A stretch of 64,000 bases of DNA from Iamia sp038233335 (GCA_038233335.1 JBBSME010000001.1:1-64000), one strand, 5' to 3'; positions 25,598 through 33,969 are shown, counted from the stretch's first letter. Program-made: numbers and translations. Notes: generated from the letters alone by a model not told the origin.

Positions 25598-26595
25598 TGG
25601 GGGTACTTGGCTTCGTCGGGGGCGACATTGCGGAGCTCCACTGCCTCCAGGGCCGATGCGTCGCCGCCGAGGGCGTCGGTCATGGTGATGTAGTCGAAGC
25701 GCATCAGTCCCAGCCAGGAGTGCTCGGCCTCGCCGGGCTCACCGGGCAGGTCGTCGTCACGAAGCTCGTCGACGTAGTCCACGCCCGCCTCCTTGCCGAT
25801 CTGTTCGAGGACAGGGCTGGGGAACACCTCGGAGCCGAAGATCGCCGGCACCTCTTCCTCCCGGACCTGGTCGATGAGGTCGGCCACCTCCCCCGGTGTC
25901 GGGTCCTCGAAGTCCGAGACCTGGATCGCACCGATGACCTCCCAGCCATACGTGTCGGCGAAGTAGGCGTAGGCGTCGTGGTAGGTGAGGAGCTTGCGCT
26001 CAGGCACAGTCTCGAAGCTCTCCCGCATCGCGGCGTCGAGACCGTCGATCACTTCCGAGAACTTGTCGTAGTTGGCCCCGTAGTACCCCGCGTTGCCCGG
26101 GTCGCGCTCGGACATGTCGTCCTTGACGATCTCGGCGTACTCCAGCGCCAAGGTGGGGTCGGTCCAGAGGTGCGGGTTCGGCTTGCCCTCCTCCTCGGGG
26201 AAGGAGAAGTCGTACTTGTACTCGCTCTCCGGGATCGCCTCGGTTCCCAGCTCGACGAGCTCCGCCCCGTCCTTGAGGTTCTCGTCGGCCAGCTCCTTGG
26301 TGGGCTCCTCGAGGACGAGACCGTTGATGTAGACCACATCGGCTGTCGACAATAGCTCAGCCACGCTCGGCTCGGGTTCGAAGGTGTGGGAGTTCGTCCC
26401 CTCTGGAACAATCCCTTCGACGTCGGCCCGGTCGCCGACGATGGTGGACACGATGCTGGTGATCGGCGCCACCGTCGTGGCGATCTTCAAGCGGTCATCT
26501 CTTGCGGCCGACCCACCGCCACCATCGTCATCGCCGCAGGCGACCGCAGCCAGACCGACGACCAGCACGAACCCGAGGCCAAGAATCTTGCGCAT
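25594..26595 (-). CDS. Zinc/manganese ABC transporter substrate-binding lipoprotein
   Basis: 333-residue cluster A-I metal-binding protein (ZnuA/AztC). A signal peptide ends in AAVAC (lipobox). Metal ligands expected of the family are visible: His in GTNSHTFEPEPS, His in NPHLWTDP, His in LTYHDAYAYF, and the C-terminal Glu/Asp region around FGSEVFPSP. There is no long His-rich loop of the ZnuA type. That role may be filled by the His-rich peptide encoded nearby. It is the first gene of the operon and is divergent from the Fur-family gene, with a multi-site operator between them. Confidence 0.9.
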   Translation of the reverse strand: MRKILGLGFVLVVGLAAVACGDDDGGGGSAARDDRLKIATTVAPITSIVSTIVGDRADVEGIVPEGTNSHTFEPEPSVAELLSTADVVYINGLVLEEPTKELADENLKDGAELVELGTEAIPESEYKYDFSFPEEEGKPNPHLWTDPTLALEYAEIVKDDMSERDPGNAGYYGANYDKFSEVIDGLDAAMRESFETVPERKLLTYHDAYAYFADTYGWEVIGAIQVSDFEDPTPGEVADLIDQVREEEVPAIFGSEVFPSPVLEQIGKEAGVDYVDELRDDDLPGEPGEAEHSWLGLMRFDYITMTDALGGDASALEAVELRNVAPDEAKYPQ

Positions 26596-26614
26596 CCCCG
26601 AACCCTAGACGAGA

Positions 26615-26642
26615 TCGCAATGCTCTTGCGAACGGCTCGCAA
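26615..26642. promoter_or_regulatory. Candidate Zur operator, three half-sites
   Basis: Half-sites TCGCAA (26615), TTGCGA (26626) and TCGCAA (26637) alternate in orientation, each separated by 5 nt, so they repeat every 11 bp. They form two overlapping perfect inverted repeats, centred in the 72-bp gap between the divergent binding-protein and Fur-family genes. A dimeric Zur or ArsR protein is the likely ligand. Confidence 0.7.
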
Positions 26643-26653
26643 CATTGGCCGAG

Positions 26654-26659
26654 TATCCT
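26654..26659 (+). promoter_or_regulatory. -10 element TATCCT of the Fur-family gene
   Basis: TATCCT ends 8 nt before ATG 26668. The operator at 26615-26642 covers the -35 side. Confidence 0.55.
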
Positions 26660-26667
26660 TGAGGCGC

Positions 26668-27108
26668 ATGGGCTCAACGGATCAGGTCGAAGCGATCCTG
26701 GACCAGTTGCGAGCCAGCGGAGGTCGGGTCACCAGCCCCCGCCGGGCCATCGTTGAAGCCCTCGTCGAGCACCCCGACCACCCGACCGCCGAACAGCTCC
26801 TCACTGCGGTCCAGGCTCGCCAACCTGACGTGCACGAATCGACCGTGTACCGCGTCCTCGACGACCTCAGGCGCCTTGGCGCTGTCGATCACGTCCACCT
26901 CGGACACGGCGCCGCCGTGTACCACCTTGCTGAGGAGTCCCACCACCACCTCGTCTGCCAGACCTGTGGGCGAGTGATCGAAGTCCCCGATCGAGATCTC
27001 GAACGCCTCCGCACGCAGCTCCGGGAGACCTACGACTTCGAGATCGAGCCGCAACACTTCGCCCTCCTCGGCCGCTGCACGGCCTGTGCCGCCCCCGATT
27101 CAGACTGA
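26668..27108 (+). CDS. Fur-family regulator, probably Zur
   Basis: 146 residues. N-terminal winged helix with RVTSPRRAIVEAL and the STVYRVLDDLRRLG recognition helix. The metal and dimer domain has SHHHLVCQTCG, with Cys97/Cys100, and Cys137/Cys140 near the C-terminus, making a structural zinc site. The Fe-specific HHDH pattern is hard to distinguish from Zur here; the divergent zinc-type ABC operon favours Zur. It probably represses both directions through the shared operator. Confidence 0.85.
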   Translation: MGSTDQVEAILDQLRASGGRVTSPRRAIVEALVEHPDHPTAEQLLTAVQARQPDVHESTVYRVLDDLRRLGAVDHVHLGHGAAVYHLAEESHHHLVCQTCGRVIEVPDRDLERLRTQLRETYDFEIEPQHFALLGRCTACAAPDSD

Positions 27109-27179
27109 GTCTGGGCCACCGCCGATCAGGTCGAAGATCGTACAACCGATCCGTGCAGGGCGGAACTACTGGCGCAGCG

Positions 27180-27290
27180 AAGTCACAAGATCCCCGCGCT
27201 CCGCAGTGCTGACACCGTCGCCGCGTCGAGCCCGCCGCCAACGGGTCGAGGACGACGGTGACGGAGACCCGGGAGCCCACGCGACCCGGC
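27180..27290 (-). pseudogene. Decayed second DUF433 antitoxin gene
   Basis: The minus strand encodes VSVTVVLDPLAAG in one frame and GLDAATVSALRSAGIL in the next, matching VLVTVVLDALAAGLDAATIVEHYP of the intact DUF433 gene at 22073-22309. The plus-strand bases aggacgacggtgac are identical in both. At least one frameshift and loss of both ends make it a relic. Confidence 0.65.
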
Positions 27291-27381
27291 GAGCCCGACC
27301 CGGGTACCCAACCATCGGTTCCGACCCGTGCCTCGCCGTGTTACCCGGTGTCGCTGGGTGTCACCCTGTGCCACCAGATCC

Positions 27382-27403
27382 CGCGGGTTTTCCGCGGGTT
27401 TTC
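27382..27403. repeat. 22-bp direct repeat, right copy
   Basis: Identical to 21412-21433 in sequence and orientation. It lies 66 bp to the left of the tRNA-Val 3' end. Confidence 0.75.
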
Positions 27404-27468
27404 GCCGCCCCCGACATGCCCCCGAGGCTCCGCAACTTCAATCCCACTCCCTCTGACCTGGGGTTTTG

Positions 27469-27545
27469 TGGTGGGCGTAACAGGACTCGAACCTGTGACC
27501 TCTGCCGTGTGAAGGCAGCGCTCTAGCCAGCTGAGCTATACGCCC
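27469..27545 (-). tRNA. tRNA-Val (CAC)
   Basis: On the minus strand a complete cloverleaf: acceptor GGGCGTA/TACGCCC, D arm with AGCTCAGCTGG, anticodon stem CTGCC/GGCAG around TTCACAC with anticodon CAC, T arm with GGTTCGAGTCC, discriminator A and a genome-encoded CCA (27469-27471). It decodes GUG. A 32-bp part of it recurs at 21281-21312, so it is probably an integration site. Confidence 0.96.
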
Positions 27546-27597
27546 GGGACGGCGCAGAGTAGCGCGAGGCCGCGGCCCGGCCCCACCCCGATCCGGA

Positions 27598-28428
27598 CTA
27601 CGGGAAGCGGATGGCCGCCAGCTGGGTGGACTGGGCCACCAGGTGATCCTCGCTGTCCCACACCTCGCAGGTCTCGTCCGCGAACCCGGCGGCGATGGTG
27701 CCGACCCGGAAGCGCAGGCGGAGGGGACCGGGCGCGGGGCGGGCCCGGATGTAGGCGGTCAGGCTCAGGGTCGGCACCCAGCCGGTCATGGCCACCTCGA
27801 AGGTCGCCGGCGGGACCGCGTCGACGGCGAACAGGAGGCCCAGCGGGTCAAACGGGCGGCCGTCGGCGAAGCGGAGCCAAGCCCGGATCTCCCCCTCCCC
27901 CGAGGGCGCGCCGCGGGCCCAGCCGAGCGTGGCCGGGTCGAAGGACTGCTCGACCACCGCAGCCATGGGCGGGGCGCCGCCGGTCACCGGGGAGGGCAGG
28001 TCGCGCCCCGCGGCCCGGCAGGTGTCCTCATCGGGCATGTCCGGGGGAGCCACGTCGCCCCAGTCCGGCGACCCGCCCGCCAACCCGGCCAGGGTCATCA
28101 GCGATTCGACCTTGGGCTCCTCGTCTTGGACCAGGGCCACCCGCAGCTGGGAGGCGGTGCGCCCCCGGCGCCGGACCTCGGTGACCACGGTGGCGGGGCC
28201 GGTGCTGGGCGGGGAGATGTAGGAGACGGTGGCCCCCACCACATGGCGGTCCTCCTCCCCCAGCGCGGCCACCGCAGCGCGGCCCATCACCGCCAGCAGG
28301 TAGCCCCCGTTGGGCCGATCCTTCATGATCGTCAGCTGCTCGCTGAGGTCGACGTTCCACTCCCCGTCTCCGGGACCGGGGCGCACGGCGGTGCAGTCGT
28401 CGAACAGGAACGGCGGTCCGGAGCTCAA
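27598..28428 (-). CDS. Acyl-CoA thioesterase family protein (double hotdog)
   Basis: 276 residues forming two hotdog halves. The first has MKDRPNGGYLLAVMGRAAVAAL and VVGATVSYISPPSTGPATV. The second has WLRFADGRPFDPLGLLFAVDAVPPATFEV and TLSLTAYIRARPAPGPLRL. This matches TesB-like/4HBT_3 acyl-CoA thioesterases that hydrolyse acyl-CoA to free acid and CoA. The TTG start has TGAGGA about 8 nt upstream. It follows two minus-strand genes with which it may be co-transcribed. Confidence 0.78.
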   Translation of the reverse strand: MSSGPPFLFDDCTAVRPGPGDGEWNVDLSEQLTIMKDRPNGGYLLAVMGRAAVAALGEEDRHVVGATVSYISPPSTGPATVVTEVRRRGRTASQLRVALVQDEEPKVESLMTLAGLAGGSPDWGDVAPPDMPDEDTCRAAGRDLPSPVTGGAPPMAAVVEQSFDPATLGWARGAPSGEGEIRAWLRFADGRPFDPLGLLFAVDAVPPATFEVAMTGWVPTLSLTAYIRARPAPGPLRLRFRVGTIAAGFADETCEVWDSEDHLVAQSTQLAAIRFP

Positions 28429-28521
28429 GGTGTGGTCCTCAGGGGAGGGCCCGGCGGCCGGCCGGGCGAGGGTCGATGTGCAACCTAGGACGGCCGCCAG
28501 GACGCCCCGGAACCTCGACGC

Positions 28522-29187
28522 TCAGCCCCGCGGTTCAGGCCGACGGATGAGGGGCTCCGCGGTGGTGGGCGCCCGCAGGGGGGCCAGCAGGCCCACCGGT
28601 GTCCGGGCCGGGGCGATGGTGCGGTGCACGCCGTCGATGGTGGCCCCGAGGTGACGGCCGACCAGGGGATCGAGGATGTCGCCTCGGGCCGAGGCCTCGA
28701 CGGTGACGATGGCCGGGCGGAACAGCCCCCACAGCCGGTCAGGCACCACCACGGGACCATCGGCCCGAGCCAGCACCATCCGGTGGGGCAGCACCATGGG
28801 CACCCCGATGCCCCGGCCCCGAGCCTTGACCGACAGGTCTCGGTCCTCCCAGAGCAGCTGGCGCACCCCGTCCCGCGCGAACCACCGCAGCTCCCCCATC
28901 TGGGCCGGCACGCCCCAGTTCATCCGGTACCCGACCAGCGCCTCGGACTTGTCGACCACCGCCACCGCGACCGTCCACCCGGGGTGGGCGCCGAGGCGGG
29001 CCGGGACCAGCACCATCAGCTGGAGGAAGGGCCCGACCGGGGAGTCGGTGTAGCGCACGGCCACGATCGCGGTGGGGCCGGGCGCCGAGGCGATGCCCTC
29101 CGGCGGGACGAAGGGGGGCCGCTTCCGACTGAGGCACACCAGGGCCTCGCCACGAAGGGCCCAGGGTGCATGCGGCGGTGCCGTCAC
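28522..29187 (-). CDS. Acetoacetate decarboxylase-superfamily protein
   Basis: 221 residues. PWALRGEALVCL, VRYTDSPVGPFLQLMVLVPARLG and a VGYRMNWGVPAQMGELRW segment resemble the ADC-like fold. The Schiff-base lysine of true acetoacetate decarboxylases is not obvious, so it may be a non-decarboxylating member acting on or binding a small lipid-like substrate. GTG start with TAGCGT 6 nt upstream on the minus strand. Confidence 0.65.
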   Translation of the reverse strand: MTAPPHAPWALRGEALVCLSRKRPPFVPPEGIASAPGPTAIVAVRYTDSPVGPFLQLMVLVPARLGAHPGWTVAVAVVDKSEALVGYRMNWGVPAQMGELRWFARDGVRQLLWEDRDLSVKARGRGIGVPMVLPHRMVLARADGPVVVPDRLWGLFRPAIVTVEASARGDILDPLVGRHLGATIDGVHRTIAPARTPVGLLAPLRAPTTAEPLIRRPEPRG

Positions 29188-29193
29188 GCCCTC

Positions 29194-29199
29194 ACGCTA
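29194..29199 (-). promoter_or_regulatory. -10 element TAGCGT of the ADC-like gene
   Basis: Minus-strand TAGCGT ends 6 nt before GTG 29187. Confidence 0.5.
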
Positions 29200-29233
29200 C
29201 CGGTCCTGGTGCACCAAGGGGGTGGAGCCGGCC

Positions 29234-30634
29234 TCAGCCGACCGGTGCCACCTCATCGCGGCCCACCGCCAGCTCGAGGTAGGCCAGCATCCGCAGGACG
29301 GCGGCGTCGGCGTGGTGGCTGCCCACGACCTGCAGGCCGACGGGCACGCCGTCGTCGGTCCGGCCGATGGGCACGGTGCCGCAGGGCGACCGGGTGAGGT
29401 TGAAGGGGTAGGTGAACTTGATCCAGTTCGGGTCCTCCACCCCATCGATGGTCCCGTTGGCCCAGGGTTCGGGCACCCGGCCGGCGATCACGGGACAGAG
29501 GAGGAACGAGGCGTCGGCCAGGAGGGTCGTCAGGGTCTGGTTGAGCTCGTGGCACAGGTCGCCCGCCACCATGACGTCCACCGCCGAGAGGGTCTGGGCC
29601 AGCTCGACCCCGAAGCGCACGGCCGGGTCCAGTCGGTCGAAGTCCGGGGTGCCGACCAGGGCGCCGACCGTCCGCAGGTGGGATGCAGAGGTCAGGGTGA
29701 GCCACGCGCCGACCGGGTCCTCGGGGAACACCAAGGACACCTCGGCCACCTCGCAACCCGACGCATCGAGGCGGTCGACGGCGGCCCGGCACACCTCCGC
29801 CACCCCAGGGTCGACCGAGCCGTAGCCCAGGTCCGGGGACCACACCACCCGCAGCGGCGGGTGGGGCTCGTCGACCTGGGGGCGCCAGGGCCGACGCGGC
29901 TGGGGCAGGCTGCGCAGGTCGGTGGGGTGGGGACCGACGACGGCGTCGAGGACGGCGGCGGCATCGGTCGCCCGGCGGGTGATGGGCCCCTTGGCCGACA
30001 GGTCGGCCCACGCCGGTGGGGTCGGACCGCCGACCGGCACCCGGCCCAGCGACGGCTTGAACCCGGTCAGGCCGCAGATGGCGGCCGGGATGCGGATGGA
30101 TCCGCCGCCGTCGCTGCCGGTGGCGAGAGGAACCATGCCTGCCGCCACCGCCGCCGCGCTCCCGCCCGACGACCCGCCGGCCGAGCGACTCGTGTTCCAC
30201 GGGTTCACGGTGGGCGGCCCCAGCCCGTTGCTGGTGTCGCCCTTGCACCCCAGCTCCGGGGTGTTGGTCTTGCCCACGACCACGCACCCGGCGGCCCGCA
30301 GCCGGGCCACGAAAATGGAGTCGGCCATGGCCGGGGCATCGTCGGCCGACAGCACCGAGCCGTTGGTGGTGGTGAAGCCGACCGCGTCCTCCAGGTCCTT
30401 TACCCCGATGGGCACCCCGGCCAGCGGACCCACGTCCTCGCCTGAGGCGATGCGCTCATCGACCAGGGTGGCGTCGGCCAGGGCCCGGTCCGGGTCGACG
30501 GACACGAAGGCGTGGATGTCGCCGTCGAGGGCGTCGATGCGGTCCAGCGCCGCCTGGGTCAGCTCGCGGGAGCTGACCTCGCCGGTCCGGACCCGCGCGG
30601 CCAGGTCCTCAACGGTGTGCTCACGGAAGTCCAC
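29234..30634 (-). CDS. Amidase (amidase-signature family)
   Basis: 466 residues with the amidase signature. The Ser-cisSer-Lys triad is visible as Lys in PIGVKDLED (about residue 78), the Gly-Ser-rich SAGGSSGGSAAA stretch with the cis-Ser near 155, and the nucleophile Ser in TGSDGGGSIR near 177. It hydrolyses a carboxylic amide; the substrate is unknown. It is not gatCAB-linked here. Start assigned at GTG 30634; a TAGGGT about 40 nt upstream would give a short leader. Confidence 0.9.
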   Translation of the reverse strand: MDFREHTVEDLAARVRTGEVSSRELTQAALDRIDALDGDIHAFVSVDPDRALADATLVDERIASGEDVGPLAGVPIGVKDLEDAVGFTTTNGSVLSADDAPAMADSIFVARLRAAGCVVVGKTNTPELGCKGDTSNGLGPPTVNPWNTSRSAGGSSGGSAAAVAAGMVPLATGSDGGGSIRIPAAICGLTGFKPSLGRVPVGGPTPPAWADLSAKGPITRRATDAAAVLDAVVGPHPTDLRSLPQPRRPWRPQVDEPHPPLRVVWSPDLGYGSVDPGVAEVCRAAVDRLDASGCEVAEVSLVFPEDPVGAWLTLTSASHLRTVGALVGTPDFDRLDPAVRFGVELAQTLSAVDVMVAGDLCHELNQTLTTLLADASFLLCPVIAGRVPEPWANGTIDGVEDPNWIKFTYPFNLTRSPCGTVPIGRTDDGVPVGLQVVGSHHADAAVLRMLAYLELAVGRDEVAPVG

Positions 30635-30855
30635 GGGCTTGTCTCCGACGTTGCAGGGGGAACGGGCGCAGCCACCCTACGGTCGCCCCAGGGGCACCGT
30701 CGGCGAGAGGGTGCGCAGGGGCCGGAGGTCTCGGCCCGGCCCAGGATGCCCCGGGTCTCGGGGGTGAGGGCAAGGGCCACGACGACCCCGTCGACCACGA
30801 CCGCTCCCTCGCCGGGAGCACGCTGATCGCCGGGCCGGGGGTCACGACTGCGGGA

Positions 30856-31029
30856 TCAGTAGGGGCCGTCGCAGCAGGAATCGCGCTGGCCGCAGCCGGT
30901 GCAGCGATAGTGCGCGTGCTCGGGCGCCATCGGCCCACCGCAGTGGCCGCACTGGGTCGACAGGTCACACCGGGCCGCGGCCGCGACGGGGTCGGGATCG
31001 GACGGGGTACGGGTGTCGACGGTCTCCAT
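30856..31029 (-). CDS. Small zinc-ribbon protein
   Basis: 57 residues encoded between ATG 31029 and TGA 30856. The first 20 residues are low-complexity, then CDLSTQCGHCGG, HAHYRCTGCG and RDSCCDGPY follow, giving two CxxC knuckles plus a CC pair. It would bind one structural zinc ion. Small proteins of this form are common in actinobacteria; the function is unknown. It is divergent from the MFS gene. Confidence 0.75.
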   Translation of the reverse strand: METVDTRTPSDPDPVAAAARCDLSTQCGHCGGPMAPEHAHYRCTGCGQRDSCCDGPY

Positions 31030-31105
31030 GGGGCGCCCACGGTAGGGGCCCGCACCGGCCGGGTCGCGGACTTGACCGGCTGGTCAGGATGGCCGGCCCC
31101 GGCCC

Positions 31106-31111
31106 TACCCT
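31106..31111 (+). promoter_or_regulatory. -10 element TACCCT of the MFS gene
   Basis: TACCCT ends 6 nt before GTG 31118. Confidence 0.5.
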
Positions 31112-31117
31112 GGGCCG

Positions 31118-32428
31118 GTGCCCGACCCGTCCTCCACCCGCGACGATCACCCGGAGGAGGCGCTGGAGAGGGTCGAGGAGGCCCTCCTTGCGGGCGACCG
31201 CACCTTCGCCAGCGGCACGGCCCGCTCGGCCTTCGCCCACCGCACCTTCCGCACCGTCTACCTCGGGGCGTTCGCCTCCAACATCGGCACGTGGATGCAG
31301 AACGTGGTCCTGGGGGCGCTGGCCTACGACCTGACCGGCTCCGGCGTCTTCGTCGGGATCGTGACCGCGGCCCAGCTGGGCCCACTCCTGGTGCTCTCGC
31401 TGGTGGGCGGGGCCATGGCCGACACCTACGACCGCAAGAAGCTGCTGATCGTCCTCTCGATCGGCCAGGCCGCCTTCTCGCTGCTGCTGGCGCTGGTGAC
31501 CATGAGCGCCGACCCCAACAAGGCGGTCCTGGTGGCCGTGGTGCTGGCCATCGGCATCGGCAACGCCCTGTACGCCCCCACCTTCAGCGCGGTGGTCCCG
31601 ATCCTGGTGCCCCGCGAGGACCTCACCGGAGCCATCTCGCTCAACTCGGTGCAGATGAACGCGTCGCGGGTGATCGGCCCGATCATCGGCAGCGTCCTGT
31701 TCGCCAGCGTCGGTGCCTCCTGGGTCTTCGTCCTCAACGCGGCCAGCTTCACCGCGGTCATCGTCAGCCTCACCCGGGTCACCCTGCCCCCACCGGCGGG
31801 TTCGGGCACCCAGGGGCTCCACCGCCTGCTGGAGGGCATCCGCTACGCCCGGACCCACCGTGCGGTGGGGCAGGTGATCGTGACCATCGTGGTCTTCTCG
31901 CTCTTCGCCCTGCCCTTCATCACCCAGATGCCGAAGCTGGCCGACGAGAACTTCGGCATCGGATCCCGCAGCGCGGCCTACGGACTCCTCTACGCCACCT
32001 TCGGACTGGGCGCGGTCACCGGCGCCCTGTCGGTGGGCACCCTCTTCGCGGCCCGGAGCAAGGCGCGTCTCGCCCGGTACGGGCTGGGGGGGTTCGCCGT
32101 CTTGTTGACCGTGTTCTCCCTGCTGCGGATGGCGCCGCTGGCCTACCCGGCCATCTATGTGGTGGGCGCGGTGTACTTCCTCGTGATCACCTCGCTGTCG
32201 ACCGTGCTCCAGGAGGACCTCGACGACCGGGTCCGGGGCAAGGTGCTGGCCCTCTGGATCATGGGCTTCGGCGGGACGGTGCCCTTCGGCGGGTTGGCCG
32301 GCGGGTGGGTGGCCGAGCAGACGTCGGTGACGGTGATGATGCTGGGCGGCGCGGCGGTGGCCCTGGTCCTGGGCCTCACCGTCAGCCTCCGCCCCGGCCC
32401 CGACGAGCCGGCCCCGCTCCCGACCTGA
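31118..32428 (+). CDS. MFS transporter (MFS_3/enterobactin-exporter-like)
   Basis: 436 residues with a cytoplasmic N-terminus of about 40 and 11-12 hydrophobic segments. The loop 2-3 motif is visible as GGAMADTYDRKKLL, and FGPI-like membrane turns appear (ASRVIGPIIGSVL). The family exports siderophores or drugs. The substrate is unknown. It ends 112 bp before the convergent murF stop, with a large inverted repeat between. Confidence 0.87.
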   Translation: MPDPSSTRDDHPEEALERVEEALLAGDRTFASGTARSAFAHRTFRTVYLGAFASNIGTWMQNVVLGALAYDLTGSGVFVGIVTAAQLGPLLVLSLVGGAMADTYDRKKLLIVLSIGQAAFSLLLALVTMSADPNKAVLVAVVLAIGIGNALYAPTFSAVVPILVPREDLTGAISLNSVQMNASRVIGPIIGSVLFASVGASWVFVLNAASFTAVIVSLTRVTLPPPAGSGTQGLHRLLEGIRYARTHRAVGQVIVTIVVFSLFALPFITQMPKLADENFGIGSRSAAYGLLYATFGLGAVTGALSVGTLFAARSKARLARYGLGGFAVLLTVFSLLRMAPLAYPAIYVVGAVYFLVITSLSTVLQEDLDDRVRGKVLALWIMGFGGTVPFGGLAGGWVAEQTSVTVMMLGGAAVALVLGLTVSLRPGPDEPAPLPT

Positions 32429-32447
32429 CCGCGGTCAGGATCCGAAC

Positions 32448-32505
32448 TGGTCCCGACTTCGGTCGCCAGGACGACAGGTCGCCAGGACGACCAAGGTCGG
32501 GACCA
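32448..32505. terminator. Inverted repeat between convergent genes
   Basis: Arms TGGTCCCGAC (32448-32457) and GTCGGGACCA (32496-32505), perfect over 10 bp, around a 38-nt loop that contains two copies of GGTCGCCAGGACGAC. It lies between MFS and murF, which converge, so it could end transcription in both directions. There is no T tract. Confidence 0.55.
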
Positions 32506-32539
32506 CTTCGGCTGGGGCAGCGGTCATCGGGCGAGCCGA

Positions 32540-33880
32540 TCAGCTCGGATCGGCGAGGAGGGCCTGGGCCACCCGCTCCAGGGCTGCGACCCGGCTGCCC
32601 TTGACCAGCACGGCGTCGCCGCCGCCCAGCGAGGCCAGCCGCTCCACCGCGGCCTCCACGTCGGCCAACGCGTGGTCCTGGTCGAGCCCGTAGGCCGGGG
32701 CGGCCACGCTCAGGACCTCGATGCCCAGGGCCGCGGCCTCGGCCGCCACCTCTCGGTGCAGCCGGTCGCCGTCGGCGCCCAGCTCGGCCATCGTCGCGAG
32801 GACGGCCACCTTGCGCCCACCGGCTGGCAGGGCAGCCAGCGCCTCGAGGGCGGCACGGGTCGAGGTGGGGTTGGCGTTGTAGGCGTCGTTGACGACCGTG
32901 GCGCCGGAGGGTGATCGGGTGATCTCCATGCGGAGGCCCGAGACGGAGGCCGAGGCCAGGCTCTCGACTACGTCGTCGAGGTCGACCCCCAGGGCCAGGG
33001 CGCAGGCGGCCGCGGCCAGGGCGTTGGCCGCCTGGTGGGCGCCGTGGACGCCGAGGGCCACATCGGCATCGCCCCAGGGGGTGTGCAGACGGAGGCGGGG
33101 CCGGAGCAGGTCGTCCAGGACCAGGCCGGTGGCCCGGATGTCGGCCTTCCCACCGGGGGCCACGCCGTAGGTGAGGACCTGGGCCGAGGTGCGCGGGGCC
33201 ATGGCCGCCACCCGGGGATCGTCGGCGTTGAGGATGGCCACGCCGTCGGCCGGGAGTGCTTCGACCAGCTCACCCTTGGAGCGGGCCACGTCCTCGACCG
33301 TGCCGAACATCTCCAGGTGGGCGGGGGCCACCGCGGTGACGATGGCGGCGGTGGGTCGGGCCACGTCGCAGAGCAGGGCCACGTGCCCGGGTCCTCGGGC
33401 ACCCATCTCGATCACGGCCGCCTCGGTGCTGTCGGCTGCGCCGGCGAGGGTGAGCGGGACGCCGATCTCGTTGTTGAACGAGGCGGCCGACGCCGCCGTG
33501 TCCCACCGGGAGGCCAGCACCGTGGCCAGGAGGTCCTTGGTCGAGGTCTTGCCCACCGACCCGGTGATGCCCACCACCCGGTCGGGGAGGCGGGACCGGG
33601 CCAGGCGACCCGCATCGAGGAGGGCGAGGGCGGTGTCATCCACCTGCACCACCGGGGCGTCGAGGGCGGGCAGGGGACGGGAGGCCAGCACCGCGGCGGC
33701 ACCGGCCTCGACCGCGGCAGGGACGAAGTCGTGCCCGTCGCGCTCGGCCACCAGGGCCACGAAGCCGGTCCCCGGGGTGAGGAGCCGAGTGTCGATGCCG
33801 AGGCCGTCGACCGTGGCCGCGCCATCGCCCGTGCTGGACCCACCGGTGGCGGTGGCCAGGTCCTGCACGGTGAGCCGCAT
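32540..33880 (-). CDS. murF: UDP-N-acetylmuramoyl-tripeptide--D-alanyl-D-alanine ligase
   Basis: 446 residues, Mur ligase family. The ATP-binding loop GITGSVGKTSTKD is near 104-116, a substrate region TAASAASFNNEIGVP follows, and the C-terminal domain has VVNDAYNANPTS, all diagnostic for MurF. It adds D-Ala-D-Ala to the UDP-MurNAc-tripeptide in the cytosol. It is divergent from ddl, which makes the D-Ala-D-Ala substrate, with 97 bp between starts and a hexamer for each. Confidence 0.95.
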   Translation of the reverse strand: MRLTVQDLATATGGSSTGDGAATVDGLGIDTRLLTPGTGFVALVAERDGHDFVPAAVEAGAAAVLASRPLPALDAPVVQVDDTALALLDAGRLARSRLPDRVVGITGSVGKTSTKDLLATVLASRWDTAASAASFNNEIGVPLTLAGAADSTEAAVIEMGARGPGHVALLCDVARPTAAIVTAVAPAHLEMFGTVEDVARSKGELVEALPADGVAILNADDPRVAAMAPRTSAQVLTYGVAPGGKADIRATGLVLDDLLRPRLRLHTPWGDADVALGVHGAHQAANALAAAACALALGVDLDDVVESLASASVSGLRMEITRSPSGATVVNDAYNANPTSTRAALEALAALPAGGRKVAVLATMAELGADGDRLHREVAAEAAALGIEVLSVAAPAYGLDQDHALADVEAAVERLASLGGGDAVLVKGSRVAALERVAQALLADPS

Positions 33881-33887
33881 CGGCCGG

Positions 33888-33893
33888 ACCCTA
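33888..33893 (-). promoter_or_regulatory. -10 element TAGGGT of murF
   Basis: Minus-strand TAGGGT ends 7 nt before ATG 33880. Confidence 0.55.
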
Positions 33894-33963
33894 GAAGGTC
33901 AGGTCGACCCCGCCGGTGACGCCGCCGGCCCAGACCGCACCGCTGGACGAGGACCACCGGCAG

Positions 33964-33969
33964 TAGGGT
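33964..33969 (+). promoter_or_regulatory. -10 element TAGGGT of ddl
   Basis: Same hexamer as the divergent murF, ending 8 nt before ATG 33978. Confidence 0.55.

Noticed and set aside
30559..30798. Possible small minus-strand gene upstream of the amidase
   Set aside because: No recognisable motif, overlaps the amidase start and promoter region, and composition looks non-coding.
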